From Candidatus Desulfobacillus denitrificans (GTDB lineage: Bacteria > Pseudomonadota > Gammaproteobacteria > Burkholderiales > Rhodocyclaceae), in the NCBI GenBank assembly GCA_017347485.1, contig AP021857.1:806001-870000 (forward strand): a stretch of 64,000 bases of DNA. The letters run 5' to 3'. The notes beneath the pieces are model-generated. The model saw nothing but the letters and a program-made list of their open reading frames with translations. It searched no databases and was not told the DNA's origin. The translations under genes were made by a program, and so were the position numbers. Shown piece after piece: positions 53,846 to 62,633 of this stretch (its first letter is position 1; every line of letters begins with the position of its first letter).

Positions 53846-53892
53846 GTCCCCCGCCCCCTTTCCCGAGGAAAGGGGTGACGATGGCTCAGCCG
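53846..53892 (+). repeat. REP-like GC-rich palindrome, copy C (shp-dhc gap)
   Basis: TCCCCCG, CCCCTTTCC-CGA-GGAAAGGGG, then TGACGATGGCTC. It matches the core of the elements at 37696 and 49713. Here it supplies the region just before and across the dhc start codon at 53881. Confidence 0.65.
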
Positions 53893-54378
53893 CGAAGAAT
53901 GCGGCTTCCGGTGATTGGACTGCTCCTGGCCTTGGTGCTTCCGTTGCCGGCGCGCGCCGACCGCCTGCCCCTGCCGGCCGATGCGCCGCCGTCGTTCAAG
54001 GCCGAGTGCGGCAGCTGCCACCTGGCGTTCCCGCCGCAACTGCTGACGGCGCCGGACTGGCGGCGCGTGATGGCCGGCCTCGACAGGCACTACGGCGACA
54101 ACGCCAGCCTCGACGAGAAGACGCGGCGCGAGATCGAGGCCTTCCTCGTCCGCCACGCCGCGACCCGCAGCCGCCTGGCCGGTGCCGGCGACCCGCCGCG
54201 ACTGACGCAGACCGAGTGGTTCCGCCGCGAGCATCGCAAGGTGCCGGACGCGCTCTGGCGCGATGCGCGGGTGAGCAGCGCCGCCAATTGCGGCGCCTGC
54301 CACGGCCGCGCCGAAGCGGGCAGCTTCCGCGGTCGCGAACTGGCGCTGCCGGAATTGCGCAAGCGCAAGCATGACTGA
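53881..54378 (+). CDS. Diheme cytochrome c (DHC family)
   Basis: 165 residues with a signal peptide ending PARAD. Two heme c sites: CGSCH (43-47) and CGACH (137-141). DHC proteins donate electrons to SHP. The start is the ATG at 53881 preceded by GAGGAAAGG; the ATG at 53899 is an alternative with a weaker ribosome site. The repeat element overlaps the start region. Confidence 0.88.
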   Translation: MAQPRRMRLPVIGLLLALVLPLPARADRLPLPADAPPSFKAECGSCHLAFPPQLLTAPDWRRVMAGLDRHYGDNASLDEKTRREIEAFLVRHAATRSRLAGAGDPPRLTQTEWFRREHRKVPDALWRDARVSSAANCGACHGRAEAGSFRGRELALPELRKRKHD

Positions 54379-54391
54379 AAGAGGCACGGAC

Positions 54392-54997
54392 ATGAAAAAG
54401 ATACTGGTGTGGGACCTGCCGGTGCGCCTCGGCCACTGGCTGATGGCGGGCGGCTTCGCGCTGGCCTGGGCCACCGGCGACAGCGAATCGTGGCGCCTGG
54501 TGCATGTCTTCGCCGGCAGCACGGTGATGGCGGTGGCCGCCTACCGCCTGCTGTGGGGCCTGGTCGGCAGCCGTTACGCCCGCTTTGCCGAATTCGTGCG
54601 CGGGCCGCGGCAGGCGGTCGCCTATCTGAAGAGCCTGCTGCGGGCGCGCCCGCCGCACTATGCCGGCCACAATCCGGCCGCCGGCTGGGCCATCGTGCTG
54701 CTGCTGGCGCTGGCGCTGGCGAGCGGCGCCAGCGGCTGGCTGACCTATCAGGAGATCGGCGGCGAATGGCTGGAGGAATTGCACGAGTTCCTCACCGGCC
54801 TGATGCTGGCCGTGGTCGGCGTGCACCTGCTCGGCGTGCTGGTCGGCAGCCTCGCCCACCGCGAGAACCTGGTGTGGGCCATGGTCACCGGCCGCAAGCT
54901 GGGCGAGCCGGCGGAAGCGATCCGTGGCCAGCGCCTCGTCGCCGCTTTCATGCTGCTGCTGTGGACGGCGGTCGGCGCCTGGTGGCTGGCGCGCTGA
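54392..54997 (+). CDS. Cytochrome b561-family membrane electron carrier
   Basis: 201 residues with four to five membrane helices. Heme b His candidates lie in VRLGHWLM, LVHVFAG, LHEFLTG and VVGVHLLGV. In SHP clusters this protein passes electrons from quinol to the diheme cytochrome. The ATG at 54392 has AGAGG upstream and is preferred over the ATG at 54371, which overlaps the preceding stop. Confidence 0.9.
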   Translation: MKKILVWDLPVRLGHWLMAGGFALAWATGDSESWRLVHVFAGSTVMAVAAYRLLWGLVGSRYARFAEFVRGPRQAVAYLKSLLRARPPHYAGHNPAAGWAIVLLLALALASGASGWLTYQEIGGEWLEELHEFLTGLMLAVVGVHLLGVLVGSLAHRENLVWAMVTGRKLGEPAEAIRGQRLVAAFMLLLWTAVGAWWLAR

Positions 54998-55009
54998 TGC
55001 CGCCCGCAA

Positions 55010-55032
55010 AAGTCAGTCTCCGCAATACGGCG
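55010..55032 (+). repeat. 23-bp bipartite motif, copy 13
   Basis: AAGTCAGT-N9-ACGGCG in the 60-base gap between cytochrome b561 and the response regulator. Spacer CTCCGCAAT. Confidence 0.85.
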
Positions 55033-55057
55033 TGCTGAACCGCGTTAACATGTCCGC

Positions 55058-55723
55058 ATGAGAATCCTCCTCGTCGAAGACGACCGGCTGCTCGGCGACG
55101 GCATCCGCGCCGGCCTCCAGCAGGCCGGCTTCGCCGTCGACTGGGCGCAGGACGGCCGCGCGGCGGAGCTGGCGCTCGGCGGCGAAGCCTACGACGCCGT
55201 CGTGCTCGACCTCGGCCTGCCGCGCCTGTCCGGCATGGAGGTGCTGGCGCGCGCGCGCGCGGCGCACAACGCCGTGCCGGTGCTGATCCTGACGGCGCGC
55301 GACACCGTGCCCGACCGCATCGCCGGGCTGGATGCCGGCGCCGACGATTACCTGGTGAAGCCCTTCGACCTGGGCGAGCTGCAGGCGCGGCTGCGCGCGC
55401 TGCTGCGCCGCGGGCGCAACCAGGCCGAGCCGCTGCTCGAGCATGGCGCGCTGCGGCTCGACCCGGCCGCGCGCAGCGTCAGCTGGGCGGGGCAGCCGGT
55501 CGAGCTGTCGGCGCGCGAATACGCCGTGCTGCACGCGCTGCTGGCGAACGCCGGCCGCGTGCTGTCGAAGGCGCAGCTGGAAGAGAAGCTCTATGGCTGG
55601 GGCGAGGAGATCGAGAGCAACGCCGTCGAGGTCTTCGTGCACCACCTGCGCCGCAAGCTGGCGCCGGAGCTGATCCGCACCGTGCGCGGCGTCGGCTACC
55701 TGATTCCGAAAGCGGCCGAATGA
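55058..55723 (+). CDS. OmpR-family response regulator, QseB/PmrA type
   Basis: 221 residues: a receiver with ED at 8-9, phospho-Asp in VLDLGLPRLSG and KPFD; a winged helix ending IRTVRGVGYLIPK. The receiver text (EDDRLLGDGIRAGLQQAGFAVDW) is typical of QseB/PmrA/TctD regulators. These bind TTAAG-type direct repeats, and two such boxes flank this cluster. The stop overlaps the kinase start (ATGA). Confidence 0.93.
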   Translation: MRILLVEDDRLLGDGIRAGLQQAGFAVDWAQDGRAAELALGGEAYDAVVLDLGLPRLSGMEVLARARAAHNAVPVLILTARDTVPDRIAGLDAGADDYLVKPFDLGELQARLRALLRRGRNQAEPLLEHGALRLDPAARSVSWAGQPVELSAREYAVLHALLANAGRVLSKAQLEEKLYGWGEEIESNAVEVFVHHLRRKLAPELIRTVRGVGYLIPKAAE

Positions 55724-57054
55724 AACCTTCCCTGCGCCGCCGGCTGCTGGTCCTGCTGCTGGGCACGGTGCTGGCCGCCTGGGTGGCCACCGCGGTGTTC
55801 ACCTTTTTCGATGCGCGCAAGGAAATCGGCCAGATGCTCGACGCCCACCTCGCCCAGTCGGCCGGGCTCGTCGCCGCCCAGCTCGAGCACGATCTCGACG
55901 ACGACCATGGCTCGACGCTGCCGCGCCAGTACAAGCACGAGCGCAAGATCGCCTTCCAGGTGTGGGACAAAAAGGGCCGCCTGCGCCTGCGCTCGGCCAG
56001 CGCGCCGGAGACGCGCCTGCAAAGTCAGTCCGAGGGATACGGCGATGCGGTGCTGGACGGCAAGCGCTGGCGCACCTTCAGCCGCTGGGACGAGAGCCGC
56101 CATTACCTGGTGCAGGTCGCCGAGCGCTACGAACTGCGCGACGAGCTGGCGCAAAGCGTCGCCAGCCACCTGATGCATCCGCTGTACGTCGCCGTGCCGG
56201 CGCTGGCCCTGCTGATCTGGCTCGGCGTCGGCGCCGGCCTGGCGCCGCTCTCGGGCGTCGCGCGCGAGGTGGCGCGGCGCGCGCCGGACAACCTCGCCCA
56301 CCTCGACGCGGACAGCGCGCCGCGCGAGATTTCCCCGCTGATCGCCGCGCTGAATGCCCTTTTCGACCGCCTGCGCGTCTCGCTCGAGCAGGAGCGGCGT
56401 TTCACCGCCGACGCCGCGCACGAGCTGCGCACGCCGCTGGCCGCCGTGAAGACCCAGGCCCAGGTGGCGCTCGGCGCGCGCGACGAGGCGGAACGCGGCC
56501 GCGCCCTGGCCAACGTCGTCGCCGGCACCGACCGCGCCTCGCGCCTCGTCGAGCAGCTGCTGGTGCTGGCGCGCCTCGATCCGCAGAAGGCGCTGCCGCC
56601 CGGGCAGCGAGTGGACCTGCGCGAACTGGCGCAGCAGGGCGTCGCCGAGATCGCGCCGGCCGCCGCCGCCAAGGGCGTCGAGGCGGGCCTGGCGCCGGGC
56701 GAGCCGGCGTGGGTGGCGGGCGACGCCGTGCTGCTCGCCGTGCTGCTGCGCAACCTGCTCGACAATGCCGTGCGTTATGCCTCCGCCGGCGGCGAGGTCG
56801 AGGTCGCGGTGCGGCGCGAGGCCGGCGGCGTGTCGCTCTCGGTCGCCGACAGCGGACCGGGCATTCCGGCGGCCGAGCGCGAGCGCGTGTTCGACCGCTT
56901 CCACCGCGTCCTCGGCACGGGCGAGGAGGGCAGCGGGCTGGGCCTGTCCATCGTCCGCCGCATCGCCGACCTGCACCGCGCCGCCGTTTCCCTCGCCGAC
57001 GGGCCGAACGGCCGCGGCCTGAAGGTCGAGGTGCGCTTTCCCGCCGCGTCGTGA
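55720..57054 (+). CDS. Sensor histidine kinase, QseC/PmrB type
   Basis: 444 residues: membrane helices at about 10-28 and 155-175, a periplasmic domain of about 120 residues, a HAMP-like segment, HisKA (DAAHELRTPLAAVKTQ) and an ATPase domain (DNAVRYAS; DSGPGIPAAERE; GSGLGLSIVRR). Partner of the regulator it overlaps. One 23-bp motif lies in the sensor domain, read Q-S-Q-S-E-G-Y-G. Confidence 0.92.
   Translation: MKPSLRRRLLVLLLGTVLAAWVATAVFTFFDARKEIGQMLDAHLAQSAGLVAAQLEHDLDDDHGSTLPRQYKHERKIAFQVWDKKGRLRLRSASAPETRLQSQSEGYGDAVLDGKRWRTFSRWDESRHYLVQVAERYELRDELAQSVASHLMHPLYVAVPALALLIWLGVGAGLAPLSGVAREVARRAPDNLAHLDADSAPREISPLIAALNALFDRLRVSLEQERRFTADAAHELRTPLAAVKTQAQVALGARDEAERGRALANVVAGTDRASRLVEQLLVLARLDPQKALPPGQRVDLRELAQQGVAEIAPAAAAKGVEAGLAPGEPAWVAGDAVLLAVLLRNLLDNAVRYASAGGEVEVAVRREAGGVSLSVADSGPGIPAAERERVFDRFHRVLGTGEEGSGLGLSIVRRIADLHRAAVSLADGPNGRGLKVEVRFPAAS
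56022..56044 (+). repeat. 23-bp bipartite motif, copy 14
   Basis: AAGTCAGT-N9-ACGGCG, sense within the QseC-type kinase gene, sensor domain. Spacer CCGAGGGAT. Confidence 0.85.
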
Positions 57055-57060
57055 GCGCGC

Positions 57061-57077
57061 CTTAAGTTTGCTTTAAG
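57061..57077 (+). promoter_or_regulatory. PmrA/QseB-type box before the His-rich periplasmic gene
   Basis: CTTAAG-N5-TTTAAG fits the PmrA consensus YTTAAK-N5-YTTAAK exactly and lies 59 bases before the ATG at 57137. It mirrors the box at 53370. Confidence 0.65.
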
Positions 57078-57136
57078 GTGCATCCGAGATACTTCAATTG
57101 CCGATTCGGGCAATCGACCATCAAGGAGGCATCACC

Positions 57137-57634
57137 ATGAACGCAACGAAGGGAATCTGGAAACTGCTGGCCGCGGCCGGCCTGGCGCTGGGCCTCGCCG
57201 CCGGCGGCAGCCTGGCGGCGGACGCCCACAGGCACGAGCACGACCACGGCGCGGCGCCGGCCAGGCTGGAGCTGAACAACGGCAAGAAGTGGGAGACCGA
57301 TGCGCCGCTGCGCCAGGGCATGGAGAACATCCGCGGCGCCATGGAGGCGGCGCGGCATGGCATCCACGACAAAAAATATTCCGCCGCGCAGTACGGCGCG
57401 CTGGCGAAGAAGGTGAACGGCGAAGTCAACGGCATCGTCGCCAACTGCAAGCTGGAGCCGAAGGCCGATGCCCAGCTGCACCTGGTCATCGCCGACGTCC
57501 TGGAAGGCGTCGAGGCAATGGAAGGCAAGGCGAAAAAGGTCAAGCGCCGGGCCGGTGCGGAGAGGGTGCTCGGCGCGCTGGAGAAATACGCCGCCCATTT
57601 CGACCATCCGGGCTGGCAGCCGGTCCGGCACTGA
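57137..57634 (+). CDS. His-rich periplasmic helical protein, 165 aa
   Basis: The signal peptide (to about residue 28, GSLAADA) is followed by a His cluster HRHEHDH, which could bind Cu, Ni or Zn, and then a helical domain with GMENIRGAMEAARHGIH and VNGIVANCKLEP. AAGGAGG ribosome site. It follows the two-component system and has its own PmrA-type box, so it is probably part of that regulon. Family not recognised. Confidence 0.75.
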   Translation: MNATKGIWKLLAAAGLALGLAAGGSLAADAHRHEHDHGAAPARLELNNGKKWETDAPLRQGMENIRGAMEAARHGIHDKKYSAAQYGALAKKVNGEVNGIVANCKLEPKADAQLHLVIADVLEGVEAMEGKAKKVKRRAGAERVLGALEKYAAHFDHPGWQPVRH

Positions 57635-57639
57635 GGGGG

Positions 57640-58215
57640 TCAATCTCCCCGCTGGCGATCGCGCAGCGCCTTCGCCAGCGCCCGCTTTTCCTCGGCGGTG
57701 AGTTCCCCGTCGTCGCGGCGTTCCGCGAACAGCAGCCAGAGCAGGCCGCCGTTGATCAGGATCAGCGCCGCCTCGATGTAGAGCAGCGAAGCGACGATCT
57801 GGCGCTGGGCGTTGTCGCCGAAGATGAAATAAAAGCCGTCGAAGGACGGCAGCACCGCCTTGGTGATGGCGTAGTAGTTCTCGAAGGGCGGGAACAGCAG
57901 GATCAGCACCAGGTTGACGGCCATCAGCCCGAGCACGCCGCGCTGGCCGCGGCCGATGCGCCGGCCCTTCTGCGCGCTCCCCCCGCGCAGCAGCAGCCAG
58001 GCGATGCCGGCGTTGATGAGGATGACGATTTCCTCGAGGGCGAGGAATTGGGAGTTGAGCAGGCTGTTGGGCGGCACCGCGCCGATGAAATGGAAGCCGC
58101 TGAAGGTGGGCACGTAGCCCGTCGCCATCGAGACGTAGTCGTAGGGCGGGAAGGCGAGCACCAGCGCCAGGTTGGCGGCGGCGACTCCCACTGCGATGGC
58201 TTGCTGTCGGTTCAT
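57640..58215 (-). CDS. Repeat membrane protein 1 (FPP-F/Y motif), 191 aa
   Basis: Four membrane helices in two copies of one unit: N-LAL-x-LAFPPYDY ... PTFSGFHF ... ILINAGIAWLLL and N-LVLILLFPPFENY ... PSFDGFYFIFGD ... ILINGGLLWLLF. A charged cytoplasmic tail follows. The gene at 58316 encodes two more copies of the same unit. ATG at 58215 with GGAGGG upstream. No known function or family name recognised. Confidence 0.75.
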   Translation of the reverse strand: MNRQQAIAVGVAAANLALVLAFPPYDYVSMATGYVPTFSGFHFIGAVPPNSLLNSQFLALEEIVILINAGIAWLLLRGGSAQKGRRIGRGQRGVLGLMAVNLVLILLFPPFENYYAITKAVLPSFDGFYFIFGDNAQRQIVASLLYIEAALILINGGLLWLLFAERRDDGELTAEEKRALAKALRDRQRGD

Positions 58216-58315
58216 GCGGAACCCTCCGCCGGCGTTGCCGCCGGACGATGACCTGTACTGCGGCAAGCGTAGAGGACTTCGCCGCCCGAATCAATCGGCG
58301 GCACAGGGTGGAAGG

Positions 58316-59056
58316 TCAGGCCGTGCGCGGCTTGAGGCGGCGGTCTCCGCCCTTGCGGCGTTCCGGCCCGCGAAAGCGCGGATCCTGGTATTTGCGCCGG
58401 TCGCGGCCGGCGCCGAGGTGCGGCTCCGGCGACTCGGGGGCCGCGGCCGGGTGCACCGCCTTGTAGGCGAGGGTCTTCGACACTTCCGCCAGCTGCGTGG
58501 CCGGCAGGGCCTCGGCCAGTTCGAGAATCCTGTCCCTGGCGAACACTTCCGCGCGCCGCAGCGTGTTGAACAGCAGCCACACCACCAGCGCATTGATGAC
58601 CACCAGGTTGACCTCGAGATAGAGGATCGGAATGTAGAAATGCCGCTGCCGCTTGTCGCCGAGGACGAAATAGAAGCTGTCGAATCCCGGGGTGTCGAAC
58701 TTGTAGAGGGAGGCATACGTCTCGAAGGGCGGAAAGGCGAAGATCAGGGCCAGGTTGCCGAACAGGAACAGGGCGATCGCCCGGGTGTAGCGGAATTCGG
58801 GCAGTTCGCCCTTCGCCGTCCGCCGGTCGAGGACGAGCCAGGCAATCAGGGCATTGATGACCACGAACATGATCTGCAGGGTGAGCAGCTCGTTGTGGAT
58901 GCGCTTGACGCCATAGGCGGTGAGCAGGGGGTAGAAACCCTCGAAATTGGGCAGCACGCCGCGGCGCAGCGGGTTGTCGAGGAAGGGCGGGAAGAGCAGC
59001 ATCAGGGCGATGTTGGCCGCCGCGACGATGACCACGACTCTCTGGTACTTGTTCAT
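58316..59056 (-). CDS. Repeat membrane protein 2 (FPP-F motif), 246 aa
   Basis: Paralogue of the next gene downstream. Two units: NIALMLLFPPFLDN ... PNFEGFYPL ... VVINALIAWLVL and NLALIFAFPPFETY ... PGFDSFYFVLGDKRQRHF ... VVINALVVWLLF. Residues 190-246 form a basic Arg-rich soluble tail (RDRRKYQDPRFRGPERRKGG). The two genes are 100 bases apart and in tandem, so they likely arose by duplication. Confidence 0.75.
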   Translation of the reverse strand: MNKYQRVVVIVAAANIALMLLFPPFLDNPLRRGVLPNFEGFYPLLTAYGVKRIHNELLTLQIMFVVINALIAWLVLDRRTAKGELPEFRYTRAIALFLFGNLALIFAFPPFETYASLYKFDTPGFDSFYFVLGDKRQRHFYIPILYLEVNLVVINALVVWLLFNTLRRAEVFARDRILELAEALPATQLAEVSKTLAYKAVHPAAAPESPEPHLGAGRDRRKYQDPRFRGPERRKGGDRRLKPRTA

Positions 59057-59190
59057 TTTTCTCGAATCCGCCCCGCGCCGTCCGGTGCGGCGGGGCTGGC
59101 GTGCCAGTCGATTATGTTTATGGCCGGGGGATCCCCGGCTGAAATTTCGACGATATTACTGGAAGCCCCGGGAGCCAGCAAGGCAGTATT

Positions 59191-60426
59191 TCACACTCCG
59201 GCGCCGATCACGCCCGCGCGCAGCAGCCGCGCGGTTTCCTCGGCCGTGAAGCCGAGCAGATCGTGCAGGATTTCATTCGTGTGCTGCCCGAGCAGCGGGG
59301 GCGACACGGCGTATTCGAGCGGCGTGGCGGAGAGGCGGATCGGGTTCGCCACGAGGGGCACCCGCCCGGCCGCCGCATGCGGCAGGTCGATTTTCATGTT
59401 CCGGTGCCGCACCTGCGGGTCGGCGAAGACCTCGTTCAGCCGGTTGATCGGGCCGCAGGGCACGCCGGCCGCCTCGAGCGCCTCGACCCAGGCGCGCGTC
59501 GTGCGGCCGCGCAGCAGCGGTTCGAGCAGGGGAATCAGCGCCTCGCGATGGGCGACGCGGGCGCGGTTGCTGGCGAAGCGCGCGTCGTCGGCGAGCCCGG
59601 CGCAGCCGGCCAGCTCGCAGAAGCGGCGGAACTGGGCGTCGTTGCCGACGGCGAGAATGACGTGGCCGTCGGCGGTGGCGAAGGTCTGGTAGGGCACGAT
59701 GTTGGGATGGGCGTTGCCGCGCCGCGCCGGCGGCTCGCCGGTGGCGAGGAAGTTCATGTTCTGGTTGGCGAGCATCGCCACCTGCGCATCGAGCAGCGCC
59801 AGGTCGATGTGCTGGCCCTGCCCGGTGCGCTCGCGAAAAGTCAGTGCCGCCAGCACGGCGACGGTGGCGTACATGCCGGTGAAGAGATCCGCCACCGCCA
59901 CGCCGGCCTTCTGCGGCCCGCCGCCGGGCATGCCGTCGGCCTCGCCGGTGACGCTCATCAGGCCGCCCATGCCCTGCACGATGAAATCGTAGCCGGCGCG
60001 CGCGGCGTAGGGGCCGTCCTGGCCGAAGCCGGTGATCGAGCAATACACCAGGCGCGGATTGATGACGCGCAGGCTGTCCCAGTCGAGGCCGTATTTCGCC
60101 AGGCCGCCGACCTTGAAGTTTTCCACCACCACGTCGCAATGGCGCGCCAGTTCGCGCACGATGCGGCTGCCCTCGGGCTGCGCGATGTCCACGGCGACGG
60201 ATTTCTTGCCGCGGTTGCAGGAGAGGTAATAGGCCGACTCGCTCGTGTCCTGCCCCGCTTCGTCCTTCAGGTAGGGCGGCCCCCAGCCGCGGGTGTCGTC
60301 GCCGCCGTCGGGCTTTTCGATCTTGATGACCTCGGCGCCGAGGTCGGCGAGGTTCTGCGTGCACCAGGGCCCCGCCAGCACGCGGGAAAGGTCGAGGATG
60401 CGAAGATGGGAGAGGGCGCCGGACAT
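59191..60426 (-). CDS. CaiB/BaiF family CoA transferase (class III)
   Basis: 411 residues. N-terminal LRILDLSRVLAGPWCTQNLADLGAEVIKIE, SCNRGKKSVAVDI and the segment ARAGYDFIVQGMGGLMSVTGEADG are characteristic. The catalytic Asp of class III transferases fits the VAVADLFTGMYA region. It moves CoA between organic acids; the acid is unknown. Stands alone, divergent from the binding-protein gene. Confidence 0.92.
   Translation of the reverse strand: MSGALSHLRILDLSRVLAGPWCTQNLADLGAEVIKIEKPDGGDDTRGWGPPYLKDEAGQDTSESAYYLSCNRGKKSVAVDIAQPEGSRIVRELARHCDVVVENFKVGGLAKYGLDWDSLRVINPRLVYCSITGFGQDGPYAARAGYDFIVQGMGGLMSVTGEADGMPGGGPQKAGVAVADLFTGMYATVAVLAALTFRERTGQGQHIDLALLDAQVAMLANQNMNFLATGEPPARRGNAHPNIVPYQTFATADGHVILAVGNDAQFRRFCELAGCAGLADDARFASNRARVAHREALIPLLEPLLRGRTTRAWVEALEAAGVPCGPINRLNEVFADPQVRHRNMKIDLPHAAAGRVPLVANPIRLSATPLEYAVSPPLLGQHTNEILHDLLGFTAEETARLLRAGVIGAGV
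59838..59860 (+). repeat. 23-bp bipartite motif, copy 15
   Basis: AAGTCAGT-N9-ACGGCG, antisense within the CaiB-type gene; coding strand reads A-V-L-A-A-L-T. Spacer GCCGCCAGC. Confidence 0.85.
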
Positions 60427-60498
60427 GGGGTCGGGGTCGGATCGGATCGAATTGGAGCGGTGTAATATACCAACTTCACCCGCAACACCGGATTCCGC

Positions 60499-61785
60499 AT
60501 GCTCTCCAAATCGCTTGCCGCACTTCTCCTCGGGCTGTCCCCGCTTGCGCTGGCGGCCGCGCCGCCGGCGCCGCCGCCCGAGATCGCCCTGCGCCATGCC
60601 CTCACCGGCGAGGCCGCCGCCGCGCTGGTGGAACTCGTCGGCCGCTTCAACGCCGAAAGCAAGGCCGGCAAGGTGGCGCTGCAGCACGTCGGCATGGTCG
60701 CCGACCCGCACCAGCTGCCGCACCTCGCGCTGCTCGACGACGACGAGCAGCAGAGATTCTTCAACGGCCATCCGCGCATGCTGCCCCTCTACAAGGTGAT
60801 GGACGGCGCGAAGGAGAAGTTCGACGCCGCCGCCCTGTTCCCTGTCCTTGCCGACGTCGTCGACGACAACAAGGGCCGCATCCAGGCGCTGCCGCTGGCG
60901 CTCTCGCTGCCGCTGCTGTATTACAACAAGGACACCTTCCGCAAGGCCAGGCTCGATCCGGCCAAGCCGCCCGTCACCTGGTGGGAGGTGCAGACGGCGG
61001 CGGGCAAGGTCTTCGACGTCGACCGCCGCTGCCCGTTCACCTCGTCCAATTCCGCCTGGGTGCTGATGGAAAACGTCGCCACCCAGCACGGCGAGCCGGT
61101 TGCCCACGGCGAGCAGGGCGGCAAGGCCGGGCTGGCGCTCAACAACCTGGTGGAGGTGAAGCACGTCGCGCTGCTCTCCAGCTGGCACAAGAGCTTCTAC
61201 TTCCGCTATTTCGGCCCGGGCCGCGAAGCCGACGAGAAGTTCCTCTCGGGCGAATGCAGCATGCTCACCAGCGACTCCTCGCTGTATCTGCGGCTGCTGC
61301 GCCGCAAGCCCTTCGATTTCGGCGTCGCCGCCCTGCCGCACTACGACGACGTGCGCGGCGCGGTGCCGGGCCGCCTGCTGCCGGACGGGCCGGCCCTCTG
61401 GGCGCTGGCCGGCAAGAAGAAGCCGGAGTACGCGCTGGCGGCGCATTTCATCGCCTTCCTGATGCGGCCCGAGGAGCAAAGGCTGTGGGTGGGGAGCACC
61501 GGCTTCCTGCCGATGACGGCCGCGGCGATGGATGCGCTGGCGGCCGAGGGCGCGCCGCCGGAACTGCTGCGCAAGGCGGTGGAGCGCCTGTCCGACAAGC
61601 GCTTCGCCTCCGCCGCCCGGCCGAAAGCCGTGTTCGGCATGGGCCGCGTGCGCGCCATCCTGAACGAGGAACTGGAGGCCGTCTGGGCCAACCTCAAGCC
61701 GGCCAAGGAGGCGCTCGACACGGCGGTGCGGCGCGGCAACAGCGCGCTGCAGCCCCAGCCGACGGACGGCACGGTCTCCCGATAA
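60499..61785 (+). CDS. ABC-type sn-glycerol-3-phosphate-like binding protein (UgpB family)
   Basis: 428 residues. Signal peptide, then IALRHALTGEAAAALVELVGRFN and PLALSLPLLYYNKDTFRKARLDP as in UgpB-type sugar/glycerol-phosphate binding proteins, with MLTSDSSLYL and a C-terminal STGFLPMT segment. No permease or ATPase genes adjoin it. The next gene is a UgpQ-like phosphodiesterase, and glpK lies 1.3 kb on, pointing to glycerophosphodiester use. Confidence 0.88.
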   Translation: MLSKSLAALLLGLSPLALAAAPPAPPPEIALRHALTGEAAAALVELVGRFNAESKAGKVALQHVGMVADPHQLPHLALLDDDEQQRFFNGHPRMLPLYKVMDGAKEKFDAAALFPVLADVVDDNKGRIQALPLALSLPLLYYNKDTFRKARLDPAKPPVTWWEVQTAAGKVFDVDRRCPFTSSNSAWVLMENVATQHGEPVAHGEQGGKAGLALNNLVEVKHVALLSSWHKSFYFRYFGPGREADEKFLSGECSMLTSDSSLYLRLLRRKPFDFGVAALPHYDDVRGAVPGRLLPDGPALWALAGKKKPEYALAAHFIAFLMRPEEQRLWVGSTGFLPMTAAAMDALAAEGAPPELLRKAVERLSDKRFASAARPKAVFGMGRVRAILNEELEAVWANLKPAKEALDTAVRRGNSALQPQPTDGTVSR

Positions 61786-61788
61786 ACC

Positions 61789-62523
61789 GTGGATTGGCCC
61801 CATCCGCGCCTGATCGCCCACCGCTGCGGCGGCGCGCTGGCGCCGGAGAACACCCTGGCCGGCCTGCGCAAGGCGTTCGAACTCGGCTACCGCGCCGTCG
61901 AGTTCGACGTCATGCTCTCGGGCGACGGCACGCCCGTGCTCATTCACGACGAAACCCTCGAACGCACCACCGACGGGCGCGGCCGCGTCGCCGACGCCAG
62001 CGATGCCGAGCTGGCCCGGCTGGACGCCGGCAGCTGGCGCGGCGCGCAGTTCGCCGGCGAGCCGCTGCCGTCGTTCGGCGAAGCGGCCGAGCTGTGCCAG
62101 GCGCTGGGCCTGTGGGCGAATGTCGAGATCAAGCCTTCCACCGGCCACGAGACGGAGACCGGCCGCAAGGCGGCGCTGGCGGCGCGCGAGCTGTGGTCGG
62201 GCCTGCCTCCGCCGCTGCTGTCCTCGTTCTCCCTCGAGGCGCTGGCGGCCGCGCGCGAGGCCGCACCAGAATTGCCGCGCGGCCTGCTGTTCGTCGCGCC
62301 GCCGGCCGACTGGCTGGCGACGTGCCGGCGCCTGGCGTGCGTTTCCCTGCATTGCAGCCGCGATCATTTCAGCCCGCCGCTGCTGGCCGAGGCACGGGCG
62401 GCGCGCATCCCGCTGCTGCTGTACACGATCGACGATCCCGACGACGCCGGGGAGCTGCTGCGCCAGGGCGTGGCGGCGCTGTTCACCGACCGGCCCGACC
62501 TCCTGCCGGCCCGGGCCGGCTGA
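61789..62523 (+). CDS. ugpQ: Glycerophosphodiester phosphodiesterase (UgpQ type)
   Basis: 244 residues, GDPD TIM barrel: LIAHRCGGALAPENTLAG (catalytic His), VEFDVMLSGDGTPVLIHD and NVEIKPSTGHE supply the metal and general-acid residues. No signal peptide, so it works in the cytoplasm like UgpQ, cleaving glycerophosphodiesters to glycerol-3-phosphate and an alcohol. GTG start three bases after the binding-protein stop. Confidence 0.92.
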   Translation: MDWPHPRLIAHRCGGALAPENTLAGLRKAFELGYRAVEFDVMLSGDGTPVLIHDETLERTTDGRGRVADASDAELARLDAGSWRGAQFAGEPLPSFGEAAELCQALGLWANVEIKPSTGHETETGRKAALAARELWSGLPPPLLSSFSLEALAAAREAAPELPRGLLFVAPPADWLATCRRLACVSLHCSRDHFSPPLLAEARAARIPLLLYTIDDPDDAGELLRQGVAALFTDRPDLLPARAG

Positions 62524-62633
62524 AACGATTCCTTACACAAGTTACATCCGCGCCGTAATCGGCGCCGGGGGCCGGGCGTTATTCTGCGCATGGGACCGAC
62601 CCATACCTTCAACATCTGCTCAAGGAGGCAAGC

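Noticed and set aside
54181..54216. A degenerate motif copy in the diheme cytochrome gene (GCGTCAGTCGCGGCGGG)
   Set aside because: The first half lacks AA and the second half reads TCGCCG; too weak to count.
60427..62367. The upstream part of a 1058-codon leftward frame continuing from the CaiB-type gene
   Set aside because: Real protein sequence begins at the ATG at 60426; the extension is antisense to the binding-protein and ugpQ genes.
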